From Vitellaria paradoxa (lineage: Eukaryota > Streptophyta > Magnoliopsida > Ericales > Sapotaceae), in the NCBI GenBank assembly GCA_019916065.1, contig JAINTL010000106.1:124001-188000 (forward strand): DNA of 64,000 bases. The letters run 5' to 3'. A program made the translations under genes and the position numbers. Positions 31,566 through 43,518 of the stretch are shown here, piece after piece (the stretch's first letter is position 1; every line of letters begins with the position of its first letter). The notes below the pieces were generated by a model. That model was not told where the DNA came from and made no database searches. It saw nothing but the letters and a program-made list of their open reading frames with translations.

Positions 31566-34500
31566 TTGATGTTGTTAAGGCAACACGGATGAAAGATTAA
31601 TGCTAAACAAGCCCATGGTGTTAGTAGATGAGTCCTTACGTTAATTTTGATAACAGAGAATAAATCAATTTTTATAATTTTTTTTATTATTAAAAATATA
31701 TTAATTTGAAACCATCTATGTATTCGTAGCATTTATTCATACAAAATAAATACTTTGAAATAATATTTTTTTACGGGATAAATTTTAATTTCTTATTTTT
31801 TATTCATAAATTAATCTTTTTATTTTAAAAAATTTGATAATTACTCCTTAGGTTGTCGAAGACACACCTTTTATTAAGTAACATCACAAATTATGCAGGT
31901 TTCTGGAATAAAATATTAGTTCTACGCCATTTCGTCAGCATACAAACTAAAAGTTGCAGGCTTGTCTGCGGAGCTCCTTTTGCAGCTAGCAATTTATAGA
32001 AATTTTTATTAATTTTTAAAACTTTTAATAATTTTTTATCAAAAGTATTTACAAAAAAATTAACCTGCCAAACAGAGTTAAGGGAGAGCAACCTCTAGGC
32101 TAATAATGTGGTTATTTAGGGCCCCACAAAAAGAGGAGGGCCGCTTTTTTAAAATATTTATTAATAATAAAAATATTAAATAATACTTAAATCAATCAAA
32201 TTTTTATTAATACATTAATTATTATTTTTAAATTTATTTAAAATTTTATCTAACTTTTGAACTTTCTACTTCATAATTATCGTATTAAATGCATTAATTA
32301 TTTTATATATACATCAAATTTAGATAAAGTATTTGAATTCACTGTAACTCTATCTATACACTCATAATTATTTTATTAAATATATTATTATTATTTTAAT
32401 TCATTTAAGAATTTACCAAAATTTGAAAAAACGTCTGTCAAATCAACTCATTCAGTCATTTAAATCTTCCAAATCCAATATCTTTGATATATCATTATTC
32501 AATCATTCTACAAATTATCCAAATCTAATATTTATTTTCATCAAATCAAGTAGTAATTATCCAATATTTTAAATTATTAACATATCATCCCCAATCCTTA
32601 TCTTCATCAATGTTGCTCTTCCATCATCCAAATCTAGTCATTATACAATAAATCAAATTAGAGTTGCTTAAAATAAGAGAGAAAAAAAATAAAGATAATA
32701 CTTGTGTAATTCTTATCTGTTGATTTTCACAACCTTCTTTCTTTGTTTTGTTTTATTTTTAGTTTATCTATAATTATTTTATTTGCATTGGATACAGATA
32801 TGGTGGTTGTATATTTTTTATTTATTGAGAATGAAATGTTATAATGTATTGATTATAAAAATTTGATAAATAATTTTGCAGCTCATAAAGCTAAAAGAAT
32901 GAGAAAAGGAGTTACTTAAGTTAGGTCACCCTAAAAATAATTTTGCTTAAAATCCTTAAATTTCTAGACACAGCCCTAGCAGACTTAAAATTACGCAAAC
33001 TTCTGGATTAGAATACGAGTTTTACATCATTTAGTCATCAACATACAAATTTAGCAATTGGGACCTCAAAATCAATTAGATTAGCTTAGTTGGGTAGCAT
33101 TTTTGTTTTCTCTGTGAAAGTTTGGGGGGTTTGAAATTCTCAAATCACTCTTCCAATGGTAATATATACAAGCAAAGTAATCAAACTATATCACAAAGAA
33201 AAACTAAATTGATGACAGAAAAATTCTTACCAAAATAACAATATAAAAACTCTAAGTCCGATCATGGAAACCAACAAAAACTTTCATTATACAAAGTTTA
33301 GTTGCAAGAAATTGACTATGAATACTTTACAACTCATTGCACATATTTTATCAATCTCTTACTCGACTCTAAGATCCCAATCTCAACCTTAGCCAAAAAG
33401 AAAAACAGCCTTTGACTTATCAAAGAGAAAAACATCAGTCTTGAACTCTTTCAAGGCCTTATACAAAACATGAAAACAATTCCTAGTAATTAGTCAATAA
33501 AACATTAAAATAATCTCTTAGAATATGTCTCTCCTAATCTCTTCTTTTTTGTTTTAAGTTTGAGCCTATATATAAGGAATAAAAAGTAGTTCTAGTCCAT
33601 AAAAAATCAAAAATAAAATTTCCCGAGCATGAAGCCTTGATCAGGATGTGACCGAAGCTGCGAACTTCACTAGGTAAGCCCACAGTCTACATAATCCCTT
33701 GGTTAGGATGTGGATATGTACTGGACATTTTTACGATGGGTCATATTTACCTTCAGAGTTATCATAATTTCCATTCTAACTTTAAATTTCATTCAAATTG
33801 GAGTATTCTTATCAACCAGAATTCTAATTCAGTTCTAAACTTTCTGACATATCTAGAACTTGAATTACAATATTAAAACAATGTGAAATCCTTTGAGCCT
33901 TGTAAGTCTTCCAATTGTTGTTTGTTTGAAATATGTCAATCATAAATTTTACAATCTCGCTCTTTGACAATTTGATAACAAAACTTAACAAAAAATAATA
34001 TGATAACTAAAGCACTTAGACAAATCCATCAAAGTATCATATGCCAAAAAAAAAAGTGATGTTAGATATAGTAAATTAATGAGAACAAATTAACAGTTAC
34101 TCCATTGGCAAGACATGTATAACCAAAACAATATTCCATTAAAATCTATCCACCACCATTAGCATCTAATATTAGGGAGGAAAAAAAAAAGAAGACTTAT
34201 ACAACTGAAAAAGTAAGAACCAACCACTCTCCCCCCCCTTAGCAACAGCTCCACCACCCGAAGTAGGGGCTCGATGACATCTCTCTCTTTAATGTGTTAT
34301 TATCATAAATAATAAATAAAATAGCACCAATTGTTTTTATTTGTGAAATTATTTTTCCTTCTAAGTATTAACATCATATACTTTGTCGAGAATTTATACC
34401 AGTAGTTATCTTGATGGTGTATATTATGTTATCTTTTACAAAAATAATTTATTATCCCTATTATACCACTGATATATGCATGGATTTTTTTTCTTTTATT

Positions 34501-34734
34501 TTGTTTATTGGCATATAAGTATGATCAAAACATTTTTTGTATTTGTTATAATTTTTCTTTTAATTAATATAATTCAATTTAATTTTAAAAATAATTATGA
34601 TGACACAAGTATCTTGCTAGTTATAAATATATATAGCTTCTTATTTTACAAATCACACCCAGTGACTTATTACGATTAAATAAGTCAAGTAAAACTATTT
34701 TATCAGCCATATAATACTTGCTTCACAAGAAAGA
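31566..34734. other. Gene-free intergenic stretch
   Basis: AT-rich with no supported gene. The 66-codon ORF at 31,891 to 32,091 is not distinctive. A poly-C run lies at about 34,231 to 34,238. Nothing else recognised. Confidence 0.45.
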
Positions 34735-34740
34735 TTTAGA

Positions 34741-34906
34741 GGGTATTTAGAGTGAAAAAAGTTAGTATAACTTAATAAAAGTTACAACCTTATAATCCGT
34801 GTAGTGTGTAAAAAAATTAAATTTTATAGAGATTTATAGAATTTTATTATTATTATTGTTGTTGTTGTGGTTATTGTTATTGTTGTTGTAGAGCTCCAAA
34901 TAGCCC
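34741..34906. mobile_element. 166-bp MITE with 6-bp flanking repeat
   Basis: The left end GGGTATTTAGAGTGAAAAA and the reversed right end GGGCTATTTGGAGCTCTAC are inverted repeats. TTTAGA flanks both sides (34,735 to 34,740 and 34,907 to 34,912). The interior ends in an ATT/GTT microsatellite (about 34,845 to 34,890). Confidence 0.6.
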
Positions 34907-35584
34907 TTTAGAAACTTATGCCAATTGAATATCCATAAGAAGGGAATTTCCTATTTTACGGAGATAAAAAAAAAAAAAGAGAGGATCTTTTTGCCCTCCA
35001 TCAAGTTCCATAAAGTGTCTGTTGGAGTAGGGAATATAATAGTAAAAATAACTTCCTTATTTCTCTTTTTGAAAGAAATAAAGCTTTTTGAAATTGTAAA
35101 AAATAATAAAAAAATAAAAAAATAACATTTTAACATAGCAAAAAAATAATTTAAAAAAGTAAAATCATTTAAACATGGAGATGATAATTTTAAAAAATAT
35201 TTACAGGAGTCGTTTGTCCACGTGCCACGAACAAGATGAATCTGTCTTTTAAACTAGCTAGCAGCCTGTTTTGGAAATTTCTACATGCTATTATTCAAAA
35301 TGTGCATGCGTACATCAATCTCAAACCTTTCTTCTTGTAAAAACAAAATCATATTATTCCATCTGACTATCTCGTATCGTTGAACAGTCACATATATATA
35401 TATATATATATGTACAATGATAGATACAAGGGGAATTGCCTTCTTCTTCATCTTCTCTTCCTTTATCATTCAAAATCGGTTTTCGTCCGCACACGGCTAG
35501 CCCCGTTACGAAGTTACATCTATGCATGCAGACAACTAACGAAGCTCGAAGCCACCGGAGATGGACAACGACACTTGCCGTTCA

Positions 35585-35586
<2 letters not shown>

Positions 35587-35616
<30 letters not shown>
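35587..35616. repeat. (TC)n microsatellite
   Basis: Fifteen uninterrupted TC dinucleotides, followed after AATTGGGAGG by a run of about 15 A. Confidence 0.95.
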
Positions 35617-35620
<4 letters not shown>

Positions 35621-35799
35621 GGGAGGAAAAAAAAAAAAAAAAGAAAACGTGCTGTGCAGCTAATTTGAGATGTAAAATCAACATTATTTTACTTGAAATA
35701 TCTATTAGATTATTCAGCAAGCCGAATATACCCTTATAATTAAGCATACACTAAATATTAAATAAGGTTTGACGGGACAGAGCTAAGATTATATGACAG

Positions 35800-35869
35800 G
35801 GGGATCAAAATTTAGTTCAATGAAAAATAAAGACGGGGATCAAAATTTAGTTCAATGAAAAATAAAGAG
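35800..35869. repeat. 35-bp tandem repeat, two copies
   Basis: The unit GGGGATCAAAATTTAGTTCA... starts at 35,800 and again at 35,835 with near-perfect identity. Confidence 0.9.
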
Positions 35870-36383
35870 ATAGAGAGAGATTAGCAACTGTAGAATCATC
35901 AATTTTGGCAATTACGTACTTCTAGCTTTTCTTTTTTTATTTTAAAAAAATTCTAAAAAATTTTAATTTTTATTAGTATTTTACTTTCTTTCTAATCAAA
36001 TTTTGTCATGTGTCATTTTTACACCAATTTTTAATTTTTTGACAAATTAAGTGGAAACGAATTTCGTTGATAGTTATGAAGAGACAGAAACCTAGGAACC
36101 GAAAGATTTTATTATTTTTTATTATTTTTAATTATTTTATTTTTAAATCAATGCTTAAAAATATATAGGGTTGGGCTAAGTTTATATTTACGAGGTAAAA
36201 AATTTGGATTTACGTGTCCTAAATAAATAGATAGCAAAAATGCAAAAAAAAAAAAAAAAAATTAAATAAAGCACAAATCATCAAGTATACTTATGTTTAA
36301 TTAATAGTAGGAAGCTATCATTTAATAAGGAGGGCTATTATTACCCAAAACACAAAATAAAAAATAAAAAAAACATGTTTTAA

Positions 36384-37439
36384 GGCCCCGTTTGATAACA
36401 TTTTCGTTTTCTTTTTTTCTGTTTAAGTTTTCAAATTTTTGTAAATTCGCAACAGAAATATGTTTGATAAACTTGTTTACGTTTTTTTGTTTCCAAACAA
36501 AATAAAAACATAAACAGAAAAACGTAAACAAAAAAAAATGTGTTTTTACTCTGATTTCTTGTCTGATGTTTTCACTCTGGTTTTTTTTCTGTTGCCAATA
36601 TTTTGTTAATTTTAAAACTTTATCTATTTTTGTTACATTACATAAAAATAAATTATTTTATTCAAATATTTTATTAAAATAAGTTATTTTAATAAATAAT
36701 ATAATTAAATTCAATAAATTAAATTAATTATATAAATTAATATAAATTATTTTTAATAAATAATAAAACTAAATTAATTAATTTAATTTAATAATTAATT
36801 ATTGCTAAATTATCTTAAATAAATATCATAATTAATTTATTTAACTTAATAATTAAATTAATTTATATAAAATAATTAATAATAAATAATTAAATTAAAT
36901 TAAATTAATTTTTAATTTAATAATTATTATTAAATTATTTTAAATAAATATCATAATTAAATTAAATAATTTATGATTTAATTAATTTAATTGATATAAA
37001 ATATATTTTATTAAATTATTTTAATAAATAATTAAATAAATTAAAAAATAAATAATTTAATTTAATAATTTACCTAATTTAATTATTTATTTAATATGAA
37101 ATATATTTTATTAAATTATTTTTATAAATAATATAATTTAATATATTTTACATTTATTAAATTAAATGATTTTAATAAATAATTTACTGTATTAATTTAA
37201 TTAATTATATTAATTAAATTAAATTAACATAAAATATATTTTATTAAGTTTTATTAATTTTTTAAAACTAATAAAATTAAATATTTTCTAAAATAAAAAA
37301 TTAATAATTGTAAACAAATTGCATTTCCAAACGCAGTTTCAGTTTTCATTTCAAAAAAAATAAATGGCAATAAAAAATAAAAAATAGAAAATGACAACAA
37401 AAAAATAACTAAAAAAATGACAGCGTTGTCAAACGGGCC
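36384..37439. mobile_element. TTAA-flanked TIR element with nearly pure A/T core
   Basis: The left end GGCCCCGTTTGATAAC and the reversed right end GGCCCGTTTGACAACG form terminal inverted repeats. Both sides carry TTAA (36,380 to 36,383 and 37,440 to 37,443), which fits a TTA/TAA duplication of the PIF/Harbinger type or a TTAA target. About 36,640 to 37,300 is almost only A and T. No coding sequence. Confidence 0.65.
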
Positions 37440-37648
37440 TTAAGAGTTAAAATATAGGATAAATTACACATAAATTCCTTAAATATTTGAGTAATTACAC
37501 ATAAATTCTCTCAACATTTAAAATTTATAATTACCATTTTATTTAAAACTTTGCTAACCTCCGAACTCCCCCTATTAGTATTCCATTAAAATTTTAGTTA
37601 AAATGATTACATCAGCTAAAAAATTTTTTAATATAACAATTTTAGCCT

Positions 37649-38126
37649 TTAGCATTTATTCACACCAAACTGCTGTTCTCTCTCTTGCTTCTTCTTCTCC
37701 ACCTCACTTTCTCTCTCTTTTGACTCCATAGCTTCACCTTCTTTCTTGGTTTCTTCCGATTTTATTCGCTGGATTTCGCTCGATCTAGTCCCCTTCTCAT
37801 CATTTTCCTTTTTATCAGTTGAAAAGTAAGAGGACAGACACAGAAATAGACAGCTGAACTCAACCCCAAATGCTCTTAGAGCCTCGTAAATTGTCAATTG
37901 GAAGATGAAGCCACCTTTGGTTTCTGTGGAGAGAGTAATGGGTGGGCTGGACAGTGCTGGTGAAAGCACCAGAGGTGGAGGCGGCCTTCATAGTAGCAAT
38001 CGGGTGTTCGAAACCCATGGATTGGTAGGGAAATGGATCCTTGATACTTGCTTGAACAGTGGCAGCGACCATCGCTACGATTTGTGCTTGAAAATCGGCC
38101 AAAAAAATATCAATCACGGAGGCCAA
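37649..38126 (-). pseudogene. Captured gene-like DNA inside the Pack-MULE candidate
   Basis: On the minus strand, two overlapping open frames (38,126 to 37,860 and 37,969 to 37,649) share this GC-richer DNA. The first starts MASVIDIFLADFQAQIVAMV with reasonable residue variety. The second ends in a Lys/Glu-rich stretch that could be a coiled coil. A 150-codon plus-strand ORF (37,905 to 38,357) overlaps them and includes a TG/GA microsatellite, which makes it less believable. I do not recognise the source gene, and the frames may be joined by a frameshift. Confidence 0.4.
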
Positions 38127-38220
38127 GACTTGAGCATGTGTGTCTATATGTTTGCATACATATATGTGTGTTTCACTTATATTTTTGTTGAATTTGATCT
38201 AGTTTTCCCATGCCCTACAA

Positions 38221-38221
<1 letters not shown>

Positions 38222-38251
<30 letters not shown>
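38222..38251. repeat. (TG)n(AG)n compound microsatellite
   Basis: A TGTGTG run followed directly by a GAGAGA run inside the Pack-MULE candidate. Confidence 0.9.
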
Positions 38252-39844
38252 CTCGATCTATGTGTTTGTAATGGAAGCCCTAAGGGATGAAACTGATGAG
38301 CTCTTGAGATTTTCAAGTTTGCTATTTTTGAATCATGCTCGTGCTAGCTGCATTTGATGATGGAATTACATAATTTCAACAGTGAAATTGGAAACCAAAG
38401 GATGAAGACAGAGAGGGAAGAAGAATATATCTGTATTAGGGAAGAGATCCCTTGTTTCTTCCTCAAATCTATATTTTTTTACGAATTTTCAAACTTTTAT
38501 TAATATGCTTCTCTTGTATTTTAATTGGGTCTGCTGAATTTTGACAAATCTATTTGAAGAACTCTTTTATTGATATGATTCTCCTGTAATTTTAATTGTG
38601 TCTGATTAATTAAATTTCAACCATAATAATCAGAATTGGAACTTGGACACAACTAATAATTTAACCAAAAAAAAACAAAATAAAATTTTATAATTATACT
38701 TAGATGAAACCTTGAAGATTAGTTAAATTGGTAAGATTTTGGGTTTGTTTTTCAGTGGTCATTAGTTCAAGTCTCCTTAGGACCATTGGAGGGTTTATTC
38801 GATCGTTAATTTTAGGACCTCAGGGCTTAGTAGAGGTGCAGTTATCCAAAAAAGAAAGTTTTACTTAAATACTTTTTCAAACAAAAAAAAAAAACTTATT
38901 TAAGATACATTAGGTAATATTATATTTAATTATTTTTTAATTTTTTTAGTTTCGGGTATATTTGAAATAAAAATAGAAAACATGTTTGGTGATGTAATTT
39001 TATTTACATAATTAATTTTATTTAAATAATATATATAAGTTTATTGAAAAAGATAAAATTAATTAAATACAATAAAGTATATTTAAAATTTATTTGATTA
39101 ATTAATCTAATAAAATATATTTAAATTAATTAATTTAATGTTATAAAATAATTATTTTTAATAATAATTAGTTTTAGTAAAAATATATAACTAAATAAAA
39201 TAATTTAATAATGAATTATTATTAGATTTAATAAAATTAATATAATTTAATAAAATACTTTAATAAAATATACTATTTTAAAAATTGTTACTATTTTAGT
39301 AGTATTTTAAATTTTAATAAAAATAAATATAAACCATTTTAATAATAGTTTAAATTTTAAAAAAATATATATATTTAATATGTTCTTATTATTAATTTTT
39401 ATTTTTTAAAAAATAAATATTCTAATATGTAATTATTATTAATTTTAATTTTACTAAAATAAATTATTTTAGTACATAATTACTATTTTTAATAAATAAT
39501 TTTTATTTAATAAAATAAATCATTTTAATCACAAATTATTATTTAATTTAATAAAATAATTATTATTTAAATTAATAAATAAATTATTATAATTTCAATA
39601 AAATAAAAACGTTAGGAGAGAGAGCGATTTTGGACTATGCGTTGAGAGAAAATGAGTAAACAATGGGCCAGGGGCATAATTATTTTTAGAATAAAATTTT
39701 AACGAAATAAGTAGCAAAACTTACAAAGGAGGCCAGGTTAGCAATATTTCAAAATAAAAGGAATTGTAAATTTTAAATGTTGAAGATATTTGTGCAATTA
39801 TCTAAATGTTGAGAAGATTTAGGCATAATTTATTCTAAAATATA

Positions 39845-41285
39845 TTATATAAGTTGGGTATCTTCCAGATTTAGGGGGCCATGACCATCCCTTGGTCCTA
39901 CATAAGCCCCGTCCCTGGCTTGACCAATGTAATAATGATAATTTCAGCTCTAGACATAATTTGTAATTAATAATTTTACTTTATTTTCTAAAATAAAAAA
40001 AAAGATGCTATATAATTACAATTTATTGTCAATCTAAGTTTTGACTACTACTTTGTGTGACTTAATAATCACATTAAAGTAAATGACCTAACATCATTTA
40101 ATGTTACACAAAGTTTAGAGTTGAAATTACATTGCTGATGTTGTTTCAATGGAGGGGGGTGGGGGTGGAAGGATCAGGCAGCTCTTCTTTTTTGTGTCTG
40201 CGGGCATACGCAGAAATGGCAATGGGGTGGAGCAGGAAATCCTTTCTCTAATACCATCCACTAAATAATTTCCTTTTTAGCAATTAATGGGTTTTAATTT
40301 CCGTTCTCTACCCGCTTGGCCTAACCGTTAAGATAAACAATATATATTTTGTTATTTTATTTTTAAGAACGTAACAACAAATAAAACATAAAAACAAAAG
40401 AATAAAAAATAAAAATATCAATATATAAATTAGTAAAATAATAAAACAAAAACATTCCAACATTAATACTTCAACTACTCATTACACAAAGTGCTATTAG
40501 TAAGGATATTTTTATAATATTAAATTTAATCTGGACTTGTCCTACTCAACTTGTCCCGTCCCGCGTCACTCCAAATCCTGTGGGTTTTAAGATTTGTTTA
40601 GGAATGAAAAAATTATATGTTTTTCTTTAACTTTTTTTTCGTCCTATTAACATTTTTCATCAATTTTTTATCTACTTTTTTTTTTTTGTTTGATAACTTT
40701 TAAACATATTATTATAATAACAAAAAGTAGAAGAAATTGAAAATTTACAAAACGGGTTAGAAAACTATTTTTCTATTAAAATCAATATTTTCTATATATA
40801 CGCGAATTTTTTTCATTTGAAAGCATTCTTTTTTTGTAATTTTTTATTGATACGGATAAATGCCTAGTATTCTCAGGACTTTATAACACGTTATATTATA
40901 AATATGTCAAATTATACATATATGAGTACTTTCTTCACCCAAGCAAAATGAGATGAGAGTAATTCACCGTGTTTTGGTGTAGCTCGCCTAGTCTTTCATT
41001 GATTTGCCCATATCACTACCAGTCTATCATAGTTAACATATTTAAGCTTCCTTCCTCTAGTTTGTAAGAAAATATTTGGTATAACCAATAAGCCAACTGT
41101 GGTAATTAGTAGCACAACTTTTCCAAGGTACTGCTGGTTTTGCCAATGTTATCATAAAATTTAGTCATTGAATATTTAGGTTTTGTTTATTTTAATGTCA
41201 AATACTTTTCAAAATGTTTGTGTAAAATTACATTAAAAATGTAAATAATATGTTTGATATTGTAAGAATAAAATTATTTTTTACA
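39845..41285. other. Gene-free stretch before the solo LTR
   Basis: AT-rich with a G-rich patch (40,153 to 40,172) and a GTCCCGTCCCGCGTCAC patch at about 40,553. No gene recognised. This DNA should recur left of the window if the duplication extends that far. Confidence 0.45.
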
Positions 41286-41290
41286 AAGTA

Positions 41291-43417
41291 TGTAATAACT
41301 CAGATTTTTTTTTTTAATTTGGATATTGTTATTTGATAAATTTAGTTTGCTATTTAAATTTAATGGTTTGAAATTTTTGGATTTCTATTTAAAAAGATTA
41401 ATTTTGGGTTATATTTGAAAAGATTTTAAAATTTTTGGGAAGTGGTGTAATTTTCCTAATCCTATGGGGAGTAGGTAAATAATTTATTTTGTTAAAATTA
41501 AATTCTGCTATTTAAATATATATACTGCAGTATTTATAAAAACAAATTAGAAACCCTAAGAGAGAAGAAGAGAGACTGAGAGAGAGAGGAGCAAGAAGAT
41601 GTACGGCGCTGAAACAGTGAAAGAGAAGAAGTTAATTTGCCGTATTTAATAGGTAAGGGGACCGAATCCTTCTATTGCCTGTATTTATAAAATATATATA
41701 TAATATATATACGAAAATTGTTTGTTTGGAAATTTGACTGTTCGCTGATTTGGGAAATTATGTGTACTGAAGATACGTAAGCATGTATGCTGTGTAGAAT
41801 TTTGTGTTGATTTATTTAATTACACGTTTGACTTTTGTGATTTCATTGGGCGCGAGGGAGCAATTGAATTGCCTGACAGAGAGTCTTGATTCTTCAAGTG
41901 TATATATATATAAGTAAGAGAAGTTATATATATATTAATATGATAATTATTTATTTTATTCACTTTTGTCTTCTAGTGACCTCATTAGGCATGAGGTTCA
42001 ATTGTTAGTCTGATTAATACATTGCCAGGAAGCCTTAGGAATCTTATATACATATATACATAACCAATGTGTATATATATAAGCACAAAATGACAAAAAA
42101 AATCATGACTTGTTGTATTATTAACATATATTTATTATATATGGATATATGCATTAATCATAAGATTGCTGGATGTTTACTTTGAAAATATATTTTTTAA
42201 TTTTGTTAGCCTACTTGAGTGAAACGTCCAGCACATGAGTGACTTGCTTTGAAAACCTAATTGCTTTGAAAAGTAATGATTAGTGATTTTATATTATTTT
42301 CTATGAATTCCTTCACGTGAATGAATTGGATGTGTGACTAATTTGATGGCCAACAGTTAAAGTATTAATTGCATACTTAGGTATTCTGGATATTAACCGT
42401 AGGATCGTTTGTGTAATAGGATTAAAGTTGTGTTAATTATGTGTCGGAAAATTTATGGTTAATGAGGTTTTAAAATTTAATTAAAGAGAAGTTTATATAA
42501 TGTGAATTCAAGGTAAAATTTGATTTTTTGTGTTTTGTTTAGGTTGAGGGGTACTGAAAATATAGGGTATACGTACCCAAGGGTTGAAAATCTCGAAACC
42601 CGCGCGGGGTTGGTTATCGATTCCAGTAGGCTAGTAACCTACGAACGAGCAGATACCTAAGGGTGGCATATTATATTCCTAACACTTCGGTCTAGGAAGC
42701 AGACACCGAAGAATGGTGTATATTAGTTGGGTCTTGTTTTTACGAGACAACTAAGCAGACATCGAAGGAAGATGTATATTGGTTGGGTCCTATTTTTACG
42801 GGACAATCAAGCAGCAGTACCATGAAATCGAATTGTTTTTGATGTGTGATGTGGTGCTAAAATGAAATTAATTATAATAAAGATAAATTGATAAATTAAT
42901 TTAATATTTTTCTTGAGTTTGCTATCTGTGCATGATTGTTTCACTTAGTGACATGCTAGGACATCATTGCAATTTATATTATTACTAGGATTCCGAGCAC
43001 ACGTGATATTAGTGCTCATCCTCTTACAGCTTGCAATGCAGGTAACGAATTTGAGACACATGCTGGACCTTCTGAGCATAGGAATTAAAGTTTTATTTAT
43101 TATTTTTTTATGTAATTGTTTTAGACATCTAGAAAATTATTTTTGAGTGGATTGTGACAAACCTCTGTTTTGAGGTGAATGTTAACTTTTTTTTTATTTT
43201 TTTTAGAGATTGGTTGAGTTTAGTTTTGGAGCTTTGTTTGCCTAGTGAATTAATTGAGGCGTTTATTTAAATTTAAAGTTTAGTTTTAATTATTTTATTT
43301 TCTTTGCTCCATAGTATGTGTGTATGGTTCTGATGTGGAACAGGAAAGTTAGTTAATGAACGGTGTAATATGTATTATTTGTTCGCGTACTCGGGTTGTG
43401 AAACCCAGGGCGTGACA
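41291..43417 (+). mobile_element. Complete solo LTR (LTR-1), 2,127 bp
   Basis: Starts TGTAATAACTCAG and ends AACCCAGGGCGTGACA. A perfect 5-bp duplication, AAGTA, lies at 41,286 to 41,290 and 43,418 to 43,422. The TG...CA ends and the absence of internal gag/pol sequence show a solo LTR left by recombination of an LTR retrotransposon. A GA-rich leader lies at about 41,558 to 41,600, preceded by a TATTTATAAAAAC box. The length and termini suit a large Ty3/gypsy-type LTR, but the family cannot be fixed. The last 173 bases also open the window. Confidence 0.88.
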
Positions 43418-43518
43418 AAGTATTTTACATTCAAACAAGTGAAGTTAATAAATAGAATCTTGAATTCATTTGTTTTGTTTAGTGTAAATTATAGTAAGAT
43501 GTTTGATAGAAATTAAAT

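Larger units (their letters stand above)
34913..36379. other. Intergenic stretch with microsatellites
   Basis: Contains (TA)n near 35,393 to 35,412, (TC)15 at 35,587 to 35,616, and a GC-richer patch at 35,460 to 35,580 that could be a gene relic. Its short overlapping ORFs on both strands do not resemble a known protein. Confidence 0.45.
37457..39835. mobile_element. Mutator-like element, Pack-MULE candidate
   Basis: Terminal inverted repeats of about 150 bases: left starts GGATAAATTACAC, reversed right starts GAATAAATTATGC, and both continue through CTCAACATTTA.A and a TTGCTAACCT block. A 9-bp direct repeat, TAAAATATA, flanks it (37,448 to 37,456 and 39,836 to 39,844). The inside is a GC-richer segment (37,650 to 38,470) followed by AT-rich filler. 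No transposase is visible, so it needs a helper in trans. It begins only 4 bases after the TTAA of the preceding element. Confidence 0.8.

Noticed and set aside
37905..38357. 150-codon plus-strand ORF in the Pack-MULE candidate
   Set aside because: It passes through a TG/GA microsatellite and overlaps two minus-strand frames. It cannot be ranked as a gene without transcript data.
40150..40175. G-rich patch as a G-quadruplex
   Set aside because: Only two long G runs are present, so four separate runs of three with short loops are not convincing.
28000..41285. Search for tRNA, rRNA or further protein genes in the single-copy region
   Set aside because: No tRNA-like A/B box pairs with stems, no rRNA text and no long ORF were seen; only transposon relics and AT-rich DNA.
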